From contig CM066729.1 of the NCBI GenBank assembly GCA_033961575.1, positions 98,211,001-98,275,000 on the forward strand: a stretch of DNA of 64,000 nt, in the 5' to 3' direction. Positions 11,016 through 21,375 of the stretch are shown here, one piece after another. Below the pieces are notes generated by a model. The model had not been told where the DNA came from and ran no database searches. It saw only the letters and a list, made by a program, of their open reading frames with translations. The translations under genes and the position numbers were made by a program. Each line of letters starts with the position of its first letter. The first letter of the stretch is position 1. The DNA is from Aselliscus stoliczkanus. Lineage: Eukaryota > Chordata > Mammalia > Chiroptera > Hipposideridae.

Positions 11016-11959
11016 TAGTGGTAGCTTCTGTACCTGCCTGTCTTCATGGTTAGCTAATGGTTAGTCAGAGGTTGTATCAAGCACTTGGAGCCTGTTAGCT
11101 GCCCATCTCCTGCCAATGAGTCAGTCTGTGGGTTGGGGAGAACAGTGTTCTATGTTCTCACGTCTTCCCTGTGCTCTCAAGTGCACAGGTTTCCAGCCAC
11201 TCAGAATCGTGTGGCAAGTTTGAGTCTTTTCAGGTCTCTACTGCATATGCACAGGGTCTTCCAGTCAGGTCAGGACATGTGCACAGCCTATCCAGCCCCT
11301 TTGAGGTCCTTTCATTTTGTGGACCTCTATGTGAAATTTCTATGTAAGCACTGGTTCCTGCCGACCCAACGGAGTCCAGAACCACCACCTTGAAGAGTTA
11401 TATGCCATCCCCACAAGATTACTACCAAGTTTCCTCCTTCTACTGGCAAGGCCCCTTGATTTTTCTTCCTTTTGTCCAAATCAAATGAGCCCCCTCCAGC
11501 AGGAAAGCTGGTGGTTTTCCATTAGCCCCCAGCCCTTATCTCTAGAGAACCATGTGGGCGGCTGGAGGATGGCAGCAATTCCAGGCAAAAAAGCCGCAGG
11601 CTCTCACTGTTCTTGTCCAAACTTCAGAATTCTTTTATGAATAAATATTTCTCAATTAATTGTTTTTGGTGGATTTTCAGAGACCAGACATGGTTGTTTT
11701 GATAACTGAATCCAGTTTTATAGGGATTTTGTGGGAGAAAAGTTGCCAACTTCTTGCCATTACTGGGACTCCCCATTCTTTCTGTTTTTTGATCTAGTAT
11801 TCAGTTAAGCATGCCTCTGGTAATTATGTGTCTTTAGTCTTCCTTGATCTCTGACAATCTCACCATTTTTTTTTTCCTTTGTGACAATGATGTTTTAAAG
11901 AGAGGTTAATTTATATTCCTCCTTTTTCTGTCATTCATTTGTAAATCATCTTTTATTTC
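11016..11959. other. Unidentified, relatively GC-rich block
   Basis: This block is richer in GC than its surroundings and holds a 102-codon open frame (11085-11393). I recognise no domain in it, and the wording feels like an old LTR or repeat that I cannot name. An AATAAA-type sequence occurs at about 11639. It could be a relic of an unclassified repeat. Confidence 0.35.
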
Positions 11960-12118
11960 AACCCATTCATCAAATATCTTTTTGGTTACTTTTTTTTTCT
12001 CCAAAATAAATTCTGAATCCAGCTAATTCTGTTCATTCTTATTGCCACCACTCTAATTCAAGTCATTGCTATTGCTTTTTTTTTTTTTCTGTTAATGTAC
12101 CACCTTTCTTTTCTTAAT

Positions 12119-12214
12119 TTGAGGGCAGTGTCACTGGCCCTCATACATGGGATCTAAACCGGGGCCGCTGGCGTCCCAAGCCAGCTCTTAACCACCGCGC
12201 CACTCGGCTGGCCT
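12119..12214 (-). mobile_element. tRNA-derived SINE, short form (type A)
   Basis: The copy has the same reversed head as the one at 8497-8606: 'GAGGGCAGTGTCACTGGCCC', then 'AAACCGGGGCCGCTGG', then 'CCACCGCGCCACTCGGC'. It is inserted in the L2. Both sides are T-rich, so the target duplication cannot be fixed by eye and the ends are good to a few bases. Confidence 0.88.
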
Positions 12215-12524
12215 GTTTTTTTTTTTTTTTTTCTGGATCACTGCAATAATATGTCTCTACTTACACTCATTCTCCTAGGGTGTGTTCCAACAGACAGGAT
12301 GACATTTTTTTAAATGATTCAATGTTTTCTGTATTTAGACAGAACTTTCAAAAAAGGGTAACATTATGTTTTTGTTTTTGTTTTTTTACCCTCTTTAATT
12401 ATTTCTAAGGGTGAAGTTCAGTTCTGTTAAGTGTATTCACATTTGTGAAACAGATCTCCAAAGTGATTTTTAAATGACAAAACATATCATATCATTCCTC
12501 TGCTTAATATTGTTTTATTTTTAT

Positions 12525-12614
12525 TTTTTATTTTTTTTTAGCTGAACCATCCTGCTACCTGTTGGCAGCTCAGCGGCAACTCAGTTCGGGCTGGGCATCA
12601 AACTGCTGTTTATC
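12525..12614 (-). mobile_element. 5'-truncated SINE, type C
   Basis: On the minus strand this holds the second half of the type C SINE: 'GAGCTGCCAACAGGTAGCAG' then 'GATGGTTCAGCT' and an A tail. The tRNA-like head is missing. A 13-bp duplication, GTTTTATTTTTAT, at 12512-12524 and 12615-12627 supports an independent, 5'-truncated insertion into the L2. Confidence 0.75.
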
Positions 12615-12717
12615 GTTTTATTTTTATGTGTAACTTTTTGGGGGAGTTGTACTGCTTTTATTTTTTCTGCTCTTAGAATAAAATCCAAACATATCATAGC
12701 CTAAGGCATGTCTTAAT

Positions 12718-13240
12718 CTTTTCAGGCTGCTATAACAAAACACTACAGACTAGGTAGCTTTTATACAACAGAGCTTTATTTCTCCCAGTTCTGGAGGCTG
12801 GCAGTCTGAGATGGGGTGCCAGCCTGGCCAGGTGAGGCCCCTCCTCCAGGTCAGGCTTCTCATTGTGTCCTCCCATGGTGGAAGGGACTAGGGACTTGTC
12901 TCTGGGGTCTTTTTATAAGGGCAATAATCCCATTAAAAATCATTTTAAAAAATTAAATTTAATTGATATACAATACTATATTAATTTCACATGTAAAAGA
13001 TAGTGATTAAGCATTTATATGGCTTATGAAGTGATCACCACAGTAAGTCTACTCACCATCTGTCACCGTACATAGAACTCTTATATTATTGACTATATTT
13101 CCTGTGCTCTGGAGGCTCTGCCCTCATGACTTAATCACCTCCCAAAGGCCCCACTTTTTAATACTATCATCTTGAGGGTTAGTTTTCAACATATGAATTT
13201 TGAAAGGACACACTCAGGTCAGAGCATCCAAGTATTATCT
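12718..13240 (-). repeat. MaLR-type LTR, antisense, nested in L2
   Basis: Reversed LTR start 'CAGGCTGCTATAACAAAACA', core 'CCCAGTTCTGGAGGCTGGCA' and 'TTGTGTCCTCCCATGGTGGA', and end 'TTTCAACATATGAATTTTGA'. It interrupts the L2 between about 12715 and 13245. It is itself split by an L1 3' fragment (12931-13112), after which LTR wording resumes with 'CTCTGCCCTCATGACTTAAT'. Confidence 0.8.
12931..13112 (-). mobile_element. LINE-1 3'UTR fragment, antisense, inside an LTR
   Basis: This short piece carries reversed L1 3' end sequence ('AATACTATATTAATTTCACA', 'GTCACCGTACATAGAACTC', 'TTATTGACTATATTTCCTGT'). The same wording occurs at 19880-20330 in a larger L1. It separates two halves of one MaLR LTR, so it inserted after that LTR. 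Confidence 0.75.
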
Positions 13241-13700
13241 GGCGGAAGCCTACTGATATGATGTCCTCTCATCACACTTTATTATATGCATTTAAACCAG
13301 CCTCCTTTCAGCTTTGGACAGTGGCCAAGCTTTTCTTAACCTCAGAGCCTTTGTACTTGCTGTCCCTTCTACTGAAATACTTTCTGCTTCTTCACCACAT
13401 CCTGGCCCCTTTTCATTCTTTATGAATCAGCTTCATGTCACGTCTTCAGAAAGGATTTCTCTCCACCACCTTATCTAATTTAGTATTATCTACTCTTTAA
13501 CCAATTCTTTTCTTATGTATCACCCCGGCCATTTTTTTCATGATAATTATTTTCATTGGTAATTGTATTGTTTTATTGTCTACCTCCCCTAATCAGTGCT
13601 TTCTATTGAAGAAAACCCTGTCTCACCACTGAATCTCCAATTTTTCTAACAGGGCCTGGTATATAATAGCAATCCCTAACTCACTCTCCCATTATGAAAT

Positions 13701-15520
13701 TAAGTGAAAGAGGAAAAAATATTATCCTCAAATTGCGTTACTTAGAAACATTCAATAAGGAGATCAGCAAATACTTCTGCTAAAATTAACAACTTGAATA
13801 AGTATAAACACAACTTCCCTTCTTGGTTTTCCTTGTCTTTTTAAATAGTTAGTTAATAAAGTGGTTACAGATGTTCATTTTGTACAAATAAGGTATTAAA
13901 CCAGATTGGTTTAATAGAAAGGATGTCAGAATAAGAAAACAAGCTTGCACTCAGCTTAGTTTCCTATTGTGTTTATTCAAACAAGTTGTATAATAATTTA
14001 AGTTTGAATATCCATTTAACTTGAGATAATATAGGCATTGTAACCTGGGAATGTTGTTTTAAACTCAAGAGATTCATAAAATGAATGCTGTTTCTCAAAA
14101 AAAAACAACACATGTATTTCACATATTACATGAAAAAAGGACTGTTTAATGTTATTCATCTTCTGGAAAATGAAAGCATAATAGCTATATCTCTGCAAGT
14201 GTGCATTCATGGTGAGTCTGTCATCTTCTTCTAAAGAAAGTATAGGCATTTTAATCAGCTTACCTTTTGTCTCTGGAAACACTTTCCACCTTGACATTTT
14301 TTAAATCTTGGTTTCTAAGGAGAAAAAAAATATGAAGCTGCAATGTAGTGACTACTAATTCATTTAATCTATAAATCAGCAGGAACAGAAAAATAATACA
14401 TATCATTTCTAGAGCTTACAACTTCCATAAATAAAAATTTCATTTTCTGGTTCTGACAACCTGAGTTTCTACTGTACTAGTGAGTCCTCATCATGTCACT
14501 TGCTCTTTATGACTAAAGTAAATATTAAAGCCCACATACTTGATAGATCTTCACTGGTCCTCTTTTCCTCTCAGCTTTTGAAATGAAATAAGAGTTCAAT
14601 AAAATGGTGCACTACAAGTCTTTTGTTCAAATGCATACAGTATATCTTTTGATGTGTACAACATATTCATTTCTTCCAAATGTTTTACTGACCTTGGTGC
14701 TTGGAGTGATAAAAAAAAAAAAAGAGTAGAAGCTGAAGTGCTGACATATTTACAGAGGAATTCAGAAAGTATCAAGTTTATTGGACACCATTATCAAGAA
14801 TAACATTTAGTCTGATTGGATTTTTTTTTTTTTTCATCATCACAACTAGGATAGGACTGATTAGAGTCTGAAAACATTCAGGTGCTCTTCACCAAGACAC
14901 ATAATTCAAGTTTAAGAGACATTTAGGCTTCGGGATTTAATTCCATGCAGTCCCTCTTCTAAAATTTGAACTTGGATCCCACCCAGGCTTTTTCTTGTCT
15001 CATTTTAAATCACCATTATATACTGCAGTAGCAACCATGCAAATTAACACATTCCTACATGTTCAGAATATTCAATAAAACCTACAAATTGCATTGACTT
15101 TTCTTTTTATTAAAATTCCCAGTGCATTGTGCAAGAGAGGAAAAAGCTGGATTTATTTCTCTCATGGACAAGAGTCTATGTGTTCTTAATATAATGAAAC
15201 AGAAAACTAGAGCTAATTTCAGGAGATTCAATAGGGCAGTGGTGGATGTATTATCAGGACTCCTATTATAGAAGACAGAAACTCTACAAACTTAAGCATG
15301 AAATATAATTTACTAGTACATTTAATTTGGTAGTGAGATATTGGCTGGTTGCAGAGAAGCTCAGATCTAGAGACCCAAACAAGGTTATCCTTCTCTCACT
15401 TTGTTTCTTCATTCAGCTTTCTTGGTGCATCAGCCTCTTTCTTCCCTACTGTAGACAAACACTCATGATATGGTGGGGAACTTGTCTATCTGGAGACATC
15501 TAGTAATACTCTGCTGATTC
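13701..15520. other. Anonymous AT-rich sequence
   Basis: About 1.8 kb without a named repeat. A 93-codon minus-strand open frame (14016-14297) shows no family I recognise, and its composition is like the surrounding non-coding DNA. Confidence 0.45.
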
Positions 15521-15763
15521 TATTGGCTTGTCTGAAGTGTCATGACACATGTTTGCAACGAATGGCACTAGTTCATTTTTGGAAGTGCTAGAATCATTTG
15601 CATCTATGATATTGCTCTGTCATTTGACAGCTGACAGTTCTAGCTTCATTCTAAAAAATAAACTGAGTGATTTGGTTGAGTTTTGGAGATTTTACAATTT
15701 GAAGACAGAAGAGTAAACTGGCATTTTTGCCATATTTAACTGTTTTACTTCCATAAAGGGGAG

Positions 15764-16685
15764 AATGCGTGTCAAGCTTGTGAAAAGTTGCATAAAGTTT
15801 ACGGTGACAATGCTCTACAAGATCGTCAGTGCCAACGATGGTTCACAAAATTCCGTGCTGGTGATTTTGATCTCAACGACACTCCTTGGTCAGGGAGGCC
15901 CACCAAAGTTGATGACAACAAAATAAAGGCACTGATCAAGTCAAACCCATGTTACATGACACGAGAGATTGCAGAAACATTGAACATCCATCATTCAAGT
16001 GTTCACGACCACCTGAAGAAGCTGGGATACATAAGCAAGCTCGATATTTGGATTCCACATGAACTCAAAGAAGCTCATTTGATGGCGAGTATAAATATCT
16101 GCAATATGCTCATTGAATGTGAGGAAAACAATCCTTTTTTGAAGCAACTGATAGCTAGTGATGAGAAGTGGATTGTTTACAATGATGTGGTGTGCAAATG
16201 GTCATGGTCGTGACATGATGATGCACCTCAAATGACATTGAAAGCAGACATTCATCAGTGGAAGGTTATGCTCTCAGTGTGGTGAGATTTTAAAGGTGTC
16301 ATGTTTTTCCCATTCCTACCAAGGAACCAAACAATCAGTTCAAATGTGTATTGTTGGTAATTGGGCAGTTTGAATGAATCCATCAACCAGAAATATCCAG
16401 AGCTTGTTAATTGTAAAGGAGTTGTGTTCCATCATGACAACAAGATGGGATGTGTTGCCATACCCACCATACTCACCTGACCTTGTGCTGTCAGACTTCC
16501 ACTTGTCTCGCTGTCTTCAAAACTCTTTGTGTGGTATAATGTTCAATTCAGATGAGGCTGTAAATCAGCACCTTGTTCAGTTTTTCTCAAATAAAGGCAG
16601 GTCCTTCTATGAAATAGGAATTAGGAAGCTGACTGAAAGATGGCAAAAAGTTATCGAACAAAATGGGCAATATATCATTGATTGA
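15764..16685 (+). pseudogene. mariner transposase, inactivated
   Basis: The enzyme cut and pasted the element at TA sites. An open stretch at 15788-16213 carries the N-terminal helix-turn-helix region ('REIAETLNIHHSSVHDHLKK') and the variant mariner signature 'WIPHEL'. It also holds the first catalytic aspartate, in 'ASDEKW'. A stop codon follows 'CKWSWS' at about 16211. A later frame gives the D2 region as 'HHDN', and another (16374-16685) gives the second signature 'PPYSPDL' with the third aspartate. The pieces therefore lie in different frames with added stops. The N-terminus also lacks an in-frame ATG: an ATG at 15764 is in another frame. Overall it resembles Hsmar1/cecropia-type mariners, but subfamily placement needs an alignment. 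Confidence 0.9.
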
Positions 16686-16743
16686 TCTTTGTTCTTTATA
16701 TGAATAAATGACCTTTGAAAAGCATAGACAAAATATGTCATGA

Positions 16744-16889
16744 AGGCCAGCCGAGTGGCTCAGTTGGTTAAGAGCTTGCTCAAGAGTGTGAGCTGAGCTC
16801 TGAGCAACAGCTGTTCGAGGCCAGCCTGAGCTGAGTTGCCATTGAGCTGCCAACAGGTGGCAGGATGGCTCAGCTAAAAAAAAAAAAAA
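16744..16889 (+). mobile_element. tRNA-derived SINE, type C
   Basis: The head begins GGCCAGCCGAGTGGCTCAG (box A 'TGGCTCAGTTGG') and continues with 'GAGCTCTGAGCAACAG', a degenerate box B 'TGTTCGAGGCC', then 'GAGCTGCCAACAGGTGGCAG', and 'GATGGCTCAGCT' before the A tail. A 13-bp duplication, AAATATGTCATGA, flanks it (16731-16743 and 16890-16902). It lies in the 3' end of the mariner and so is younger than it. The sequence stops at the point where a second tRNA-like module would begin. Confidence 0.92.
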
Positions 16890-17129
16890 AAATATGTCAT
16901 GACTTTTCCGACAACCCAATATGATCCAAAAGAAAATGCTTTTTACTTACCAAGCGTTCATTCCAGTATGCTTTATTGCATACTTATCATGTACCAGACC
17001 TCACACAAAGATTACATTTTGTTGGGGAGAGACAGAAAATAAACAGAGACAACCATGTGCCCAAATCCCCTTTCTCCTTTCTCTGGAAAAAAAAACTTCA
17101 GCTCTTGCCAGATGATCTTTGAGAGTCTT

Positions 17130-17437
17130 TCCAATCAAGAGATACCACTTGACTTTTATTGCTTATGTTACAAACCCCAAGCCATTGATAGCTTTGATGA
17201 TAAAGTGGGACCATGTGCCAAAAATATGGACAGCCTCTAAAAGCTGAAAAAGAAAAAGGACAGATTCTCCCCTAGAGCTTCCGGAAGGAATGCAACTTTG
17301 TTGACACCTTGACTTTAGTTTAGTAATTCCCATTTGATACTTCTCATTTATAGAGCTGTGAGATAATAGATTTTGTTTTGTTTTAAGCCTCTAAGTTTGC
17401 AGTCAGTTGTTACAGCAGCAATAGGAAACTGATAAGC
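17130..17437 (+). repeat. MaLR-like LTR 3' part, sense
   Basis: The 3' half reads in LTR order: 'CCCCTAGAGCTTCCGGAAGG', 'TTGTTGACACCTTGACTTTA', 'GAGCTGTGAGATAATAGATT', 'TTTAAGCCTCTAAGTTTGC' and 'TTACAGCAGCAATAGGAAAC'. This matches the end of MLT1-like LTRs, which have a late poly(A) signal region. It is non-coding. Confidence 0.65.
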
Positions 17438-19059
17438 CCTCTGTGAGCTATCCTTGTGAGTGACATGTGTATCTGCATCAATTCATGCCTTGTCCTTCCT
17501 TCTCATGTCTCCCTTCCATCTTTTACTTTTCTCTTTCATGGAAATGTTTCTTTTCAATGCAATTTAGTGACTCTAATTCTACCTTTCCTTTCCATACACT
17601 GAATTTGTGATCCTAAGGGAAAGTAATTCTAATCAATCTTAGGCAAGTCATTTAGGGATTAATGTTGAACTTTAGCTATTTTGAAAATGTTTCTTTTTTC
17701 CCTCTGCTTCCATTTTTATATATCTGTAATGTGAAAGCCCTCTGTTTTCTATGACTTTAAAGAAAGTATGTTCTTATTATATCTAACATCATTATTCAGG
17801 AAATAATTATTCAGTATGCAATATATGCAGGGCATAATGTTATCTATTGCTGCAGATTAATGTACAAGAAATAATGTCTAGATTATAGAACTCATAGAAG
17901 AGCCATCTTCCTATAACATATGAAGCTAATTGATATGTCCTAATAAACAAAATCTAGGCAGTGGTATATCAGTTTTGAAGGCATTTACTGAATATAGTTA
18001 TTATTTATTAGTATTTTAAATAAAAGTAATATGAAGGTGATTTCCCTATTGCTCCAATTTGTTTGGGACTGTCTACAGAAATTAAATTCTGATTTTGCTA
18101 CATCATTTAAAGAAGCAAATATATTGCCTTCTAGGATTCCCTACAAAGAAAAAGTCAATGTAAAGAAATGATTTTATTCTAGTTGCCTTGAAATTGTTTG
18201 CATATTATAAAATCTCATGTGCACTGCCTTTATATCCCAGTAAAGCAAGTATTACATTATTGCTTTTGATAAATTCCAGAAGTGTGTGGTTTTTTTTTTC
18301 TTCTTGCTACACATAATGAAAGACAAACCCACCTCTAAATGATCAAGTGAAGGGGACATTTTGGAACATGTACTGTCCATTTATTCATACCACCACGCCC
18401 CCAGTTCCCTAAAAGCAAGCATTATTTGAGTCTTATTTTAAATCAGCTCTACTATGAAACATTTGGCTCCCGCCTGTGGTTCAAAGCTGTTCTTTGAACA
18501 GCTTGAAATCATTAGGGAGGGAGGGGTGGCAAAAAGTGAAGCTTCAAAGACCTTGCCCAACTGAAACAATACACCACACTCAGAGCTAACAAAACAACAG
18601 GGGAGATGAGCCCAGCAAGGTCAAAGCTTACAATAAGGTCATTTGCTTTTTCTAGGTTGTAGAGACCCATTTGATGGCCTACAACAATGATTCAACCATG
18701 CAGAACTAGGAGAAAAACATTTTTTTGAAATATCATCTGCACTGAAGATACCACTTACGGCTCCGTTACATAAGAAAATGTCTTGGAAAAATGGAGTGAT
18801 TTGATTTTCTGATGAACATTGAGTCTTACCTGCAATCTACTCCATTCAGGCATAAACTTGAATGGAGCTGATTGCAGTCTTAGTACAAAACATCCTTTTC
18901 CTATTAATTAACAACATAAATATGTATTTTCCCAAATTGGCATTTCCTATGTGCAATAAGACAATTGCTCTACCTGACCAGGGTCCATTTTTGGGAGATT
19001 TGATAACGTCTTTTGTAATACCCTTTACTTTGGCAATGGATGAAACAGTCAGTATGTAC
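17438..19059. other. Anonymous sequence with a possibly non-repetitive core
   Basis: No named repeat. The part at about 18450-18720 is less AT-rich than its flanks, free of repeat wording, and includes a 21-bp palindrome (18484-18504), so it is a fair candidate for ordinary unique sequence. A 109-codon open frame starting at 18862 runs into the MIR and is not supported as a gene. Confidence 0.4.
18484..18504. repeat. Perfect 9-bp inverted repeat with TTT spacer
   Basis: AAGCTGTTC, TTT, GAACAGCTT: the arms are exact reverse complements. It may fold as a small hairpin or offer a dyad protein site. The half-sites are in the everted order relative to a steroid response element. Confidence 0.9.
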
Positions 19060-19293
19060 ATGGGCTCTAATATCAGACTGCCTGAATTTACCTACCCAAT
19101 TTGCCACAAAAAGTGCAATTTTGGCCAATTAATTTGGGAATGCCTCATTTTCCTCTTCTGTAAAGTAGAACTGGCATTAACCACTATTTAACTAACTACC
19201 TCTTAGTTGTGAGGATTAAATGAAGTAATACTTGTAAAGTAATTGGAAAAATACTTGTCACATAATAGTTGCTCAGTAAATGGTAACTATTTG
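19060..19293 (+). mobile_element. MIR SINE, sense
   Basis: Mammal-wide interspersed repeat order is visible: 'GGCTCTAATATCAGACTGCC', then the core 'CCTCATTTTCCTCTTCTGTA', then 'TGTGAGGATTAAATGAAGTA', and finally 'TTGCTCAGTAAATGGTAACT'. It is diverged, as expected for this ancient family. Confidence 0.85.
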
Positions 19294-19331
19294 TACTAGT
19301 CAGCATTCTCCACAGAAATAGAACTAATAGA

Positions 19332-19334
<3 letters not shown>

Positions 19335-19379
<45 letters not shown>
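19335..19379. repeat. (TA)n microsatellite
   Basis: About 22 uninterrupted TA units. It produces an apparent poly-YI peptide in an antisense frame that is not a gene. Confidence 0.97.
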
Positions 19380-19381
<2 letters not shown>

Positions 19382-19879
19382 TTTGGTCCTCGGAAATATT
19401 GGCTGGGGGGACACTGGCCCATCCTGCTCTTCAGGAGACCTCACATTTTGGAGTGCCTTCCTTAAAATTTTGTAAGTTCCCCTCTCTTGAGTGACTGGGA
19501 CAGCTGGAGGGCAACGATACTTTCTGACCAGAGTACCCTGAGCTGGGAAAGGACCAGTATGAGCTCTGGTCCCTGTTTCTCCTCTTTGGGGTGCTGTCAG
19601 ATTTTTTTTATCTTCATGGTGATTAGAAATACCTTAGGAACCCAGAAATTGAGTCTATGGGGATGATTCAGGGAACTGTAGCTTGGCCATGTTTGAAAAA
19701 GAATGGTCTAGTGAACAAAGACCCTCAAGATGGTCATAAAAGGATAAAACTGGATCAGCAAAATTATTCCTACAGACTTGCTTATTTTCATCTACTCTTG
19801 GGGGGAACAATATTGATGGAGGTTTTGGGAGAAGGTAAATCTCCAGTGTCTGCCAACATTTTGTTTTTCTTAACTATCT
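19380..19879. other. Anonymous sequence
   Basis: No named repeat. An 82-codon open frame (19657-19905) has no recognisable features and runs into the L1 3' end. Confidence 0.4.
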
Positions 19880-21375
19880 TAAGGTTTTTATTAAAATATA
19901 GCTAACAGACAATATTATATTAGTTTTCAGGTATACACTATAGTTATTCAACATTTTTATACCTAAAGAAGCGATCACAATGATAAGTCCAGCAACTATC
20001 TGACACTGTACCACACTATCACAATATTATTGACTATATTTCTTATGCTGTATATTACATCCCCATGACTTATTTGTTTTATGCCTGGAAATTTGAATCT
20101 CTTATTCCCCATTACCTTCCCCCCTTTTTAATTTTTTAATTACAATTGGCATTCAATACTATTTTATATTAATTTCAGGTATACAACATAGTGGTTAGAC
20201 ATTTAATAATTTAAGAAATGATCCCCCTGACTAATCTAGTACACACCTGGCACTATACACAGTTATTATCATATTACTGACTATATTCCCTCTGCTTTAC
20301 TTTACATCCCATGACTATTTTGTAACTACCAATTTGTATTTCTTAATCCCTTCACCTTTTTCAACCACTCCCAAAACCCTTTTCATCTGGCAGCCATCAA
20401 AATGTTCTCTGTATCTTATGAGTTTGTTTCTGTTTCATTTGTTTATTTTGTTCTTTGAATTCCAATTATTAGTGAAATTATATGACATTTGTTTTTCTCC
20501 TTCTGACTTACTCCATTCAGCACAACACCCTCTAGGTCCATCCATGTTGTTACAAGTGGCAAAATTTCATTCATTCTAATGGCTGAGTAATATTCCATTG
20601 TAGGTATGTACCACCTATTCATCCATTCGGAGTCACACAGGTTGCCATCATATCTTGGCCATTGTAAACAATGCTGCAATGAACATATGCATGCACATGT
20701 CACTTCGAAGTATCGTTTTGGTTTCTTCAGATAAATACCCAGAAGGTAGGATTACTAGGTCCTCTTTCATCTCTTGTTATAGCCTTTGTTTTTTGTGGGT
20801 TTTTTTTTTAAAGATTTTATTGGTGAATTGGGGGCAGGGAACAGTGTTGGGGAACCAGGAAAGGGGAACAGACAAGTTGTCCTTTTGTTCTTCAGTCTAG
20901 TTGTGGAGGACATTGCTTCACTGGCCCATGTTGATATTATCATTGCGCTCTTCCCAGGTGAGGCAGCCGCTCACTGGCCATTAGATGGCTGCTCACTGGC
21001 AGCTCACAAAAGCTCAAGCCAGCTGCCGGCAGCCTACGCCACTGTCACCAATGAACTCACGGCAGCCCAGCCCCAGGACAAGCTGTTGTTTACCATCTTA
21101 GCTGTAGAGGGCAGTGTCACTGGCCCTCATGTGGGATCCAAACTGGGGCCCTGCTACTCAGAGCTGGCGTCCCAAGCCCACTCCTAACCAACGTGCCACT
21201 GGGCTGGCCCTGTGTGTCTCTTGATCTGAAGTGAGTCTCTTGTAGACGGCATATGTATGGGTCTTATTTTCCTATATATTCAGCCCCCTATCTTTTGATT
21301 GGAGCATTTAATCCATTTACATTTAAAGCAATTCTTGATAGATATGTAGCTATTGCCATTTTATTATTCATATTT
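19880..21375 (-). mobile_element. LINE-1, antisense, internally deleted
   Basis: From its reversed 3' end (about 19880) it shows two successive copies of a 3'UTR module. 'GACTATATTTCTTATGCTGT' and 'GACTATATTCCCTCTGCTTT' mark the two copies. Next come 'GGCTGAGTAATATTCCATTG' and 'AACAATGCTGCAATGAACAT'. At about 20762 it jumps to the ORF2 endonuclease region, deleting most of ORF2. A long SINE (20806-21210) follows, then more endonuclease-region wording ('GAAGTGAGTCTCTTGTAGAC', 'GGAGCATTTAATCCATTTAC'). About 100 bp of expected L1 is absent at the SINE. No coding frame survives. Confidence 0.8.
20806..21210 (-). mobile_element. tRNA-derived SINE, long form (type B)
   Basis: On the plus strand it reads reversed. 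The tail comes first ('AAAGATTTTATTGGTGAATT' and G-rich runs), then the body ('GTCTAGTTGTGGAGGACATT'), then the head ('GAGGGCAGTGTCACTGGCCC' to 'GGGCTGGCCC'). The tail contains reversed AATAAA-type and C-rich elements. No clear target duplication is visible, and L1 sequence is missing at the insertion. Open frames of 80-133 codons across it come from the SINE and are not genes. Confidence 0.9.

Larger units (their letters stand above)
11960..13700 (+). mobile_element. LINE-2 (L2) 3' part, multiply interrupted
   Basis: L2 3'-end wording appears in order: 'GCCACCACTCTAATTCAAG', 'CTGGATCACTGCAATAATAT', 'CATTCCTCTGCTTAATA', 'GAATAAAATCCAAACATATC', 'AGCCTTTGTACTTGCTGTCC', 'CTTCATGTCACGTCTTCAGA' and 'GCCTGGTATATAATAGCA'. 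It is broken by a short SINE (12119-12214), a second SINE fragment (12525-12614) and an LTR (12718-13240). No coding frame survives. L2 is an ancient mammal-wide family, so this is one of the oldest layers here. Confidence 0.7.
15523..16919 (+). mobile_element. mariner transposon (Tc1/mariner, DD34D group), inactive
   Basis: The left inverted end is TTGGCTTGTCTGAAGTGTCA. The right end, read in reverse complement, is TTGGGTTGTCGGAAAAGTCA. A TA lies directly outside each end (15521-15522 and 16920-16921), the expected mariner target duplication. Removing the SINE at 16744-16889 and its duplicated target leaves about 1.24 kb, the normal size for mariner. The transposase is broken (see the next entry). 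The same terminal sequence caps the 80-bp element at 1651-1730. The copy is complete-ended but cannot encode active enzyme. Confidence 0.93.

Noticed and set aside
11085..11393. 102-codon plus-strand open frame in a GC-richer block
   Set aside because: No domain, no conserved neighbours and no splice or promoter context. GC-rich repeat-like DNA gives long frames by chance.
16587..16919. 110-codon minus-strand open frame
   Set aside because: It runs across the SINE tail and mariner end in reverse, giving a run of Phe from the A tail.
18484..18504. Steroid hormone response element reading of the palindrome
   Set aside because: The half-sites are TGTTC-ttt-GAACA, the opposite order of the classical GAACA-nnn-TGTTC element.
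20786..21187. 133-codon open frame
   Set aside because: It lies almost wholly inside a reversed long SINE. The same kind of frame recurs in other SINE copies at 30202, 34056 and 56056.
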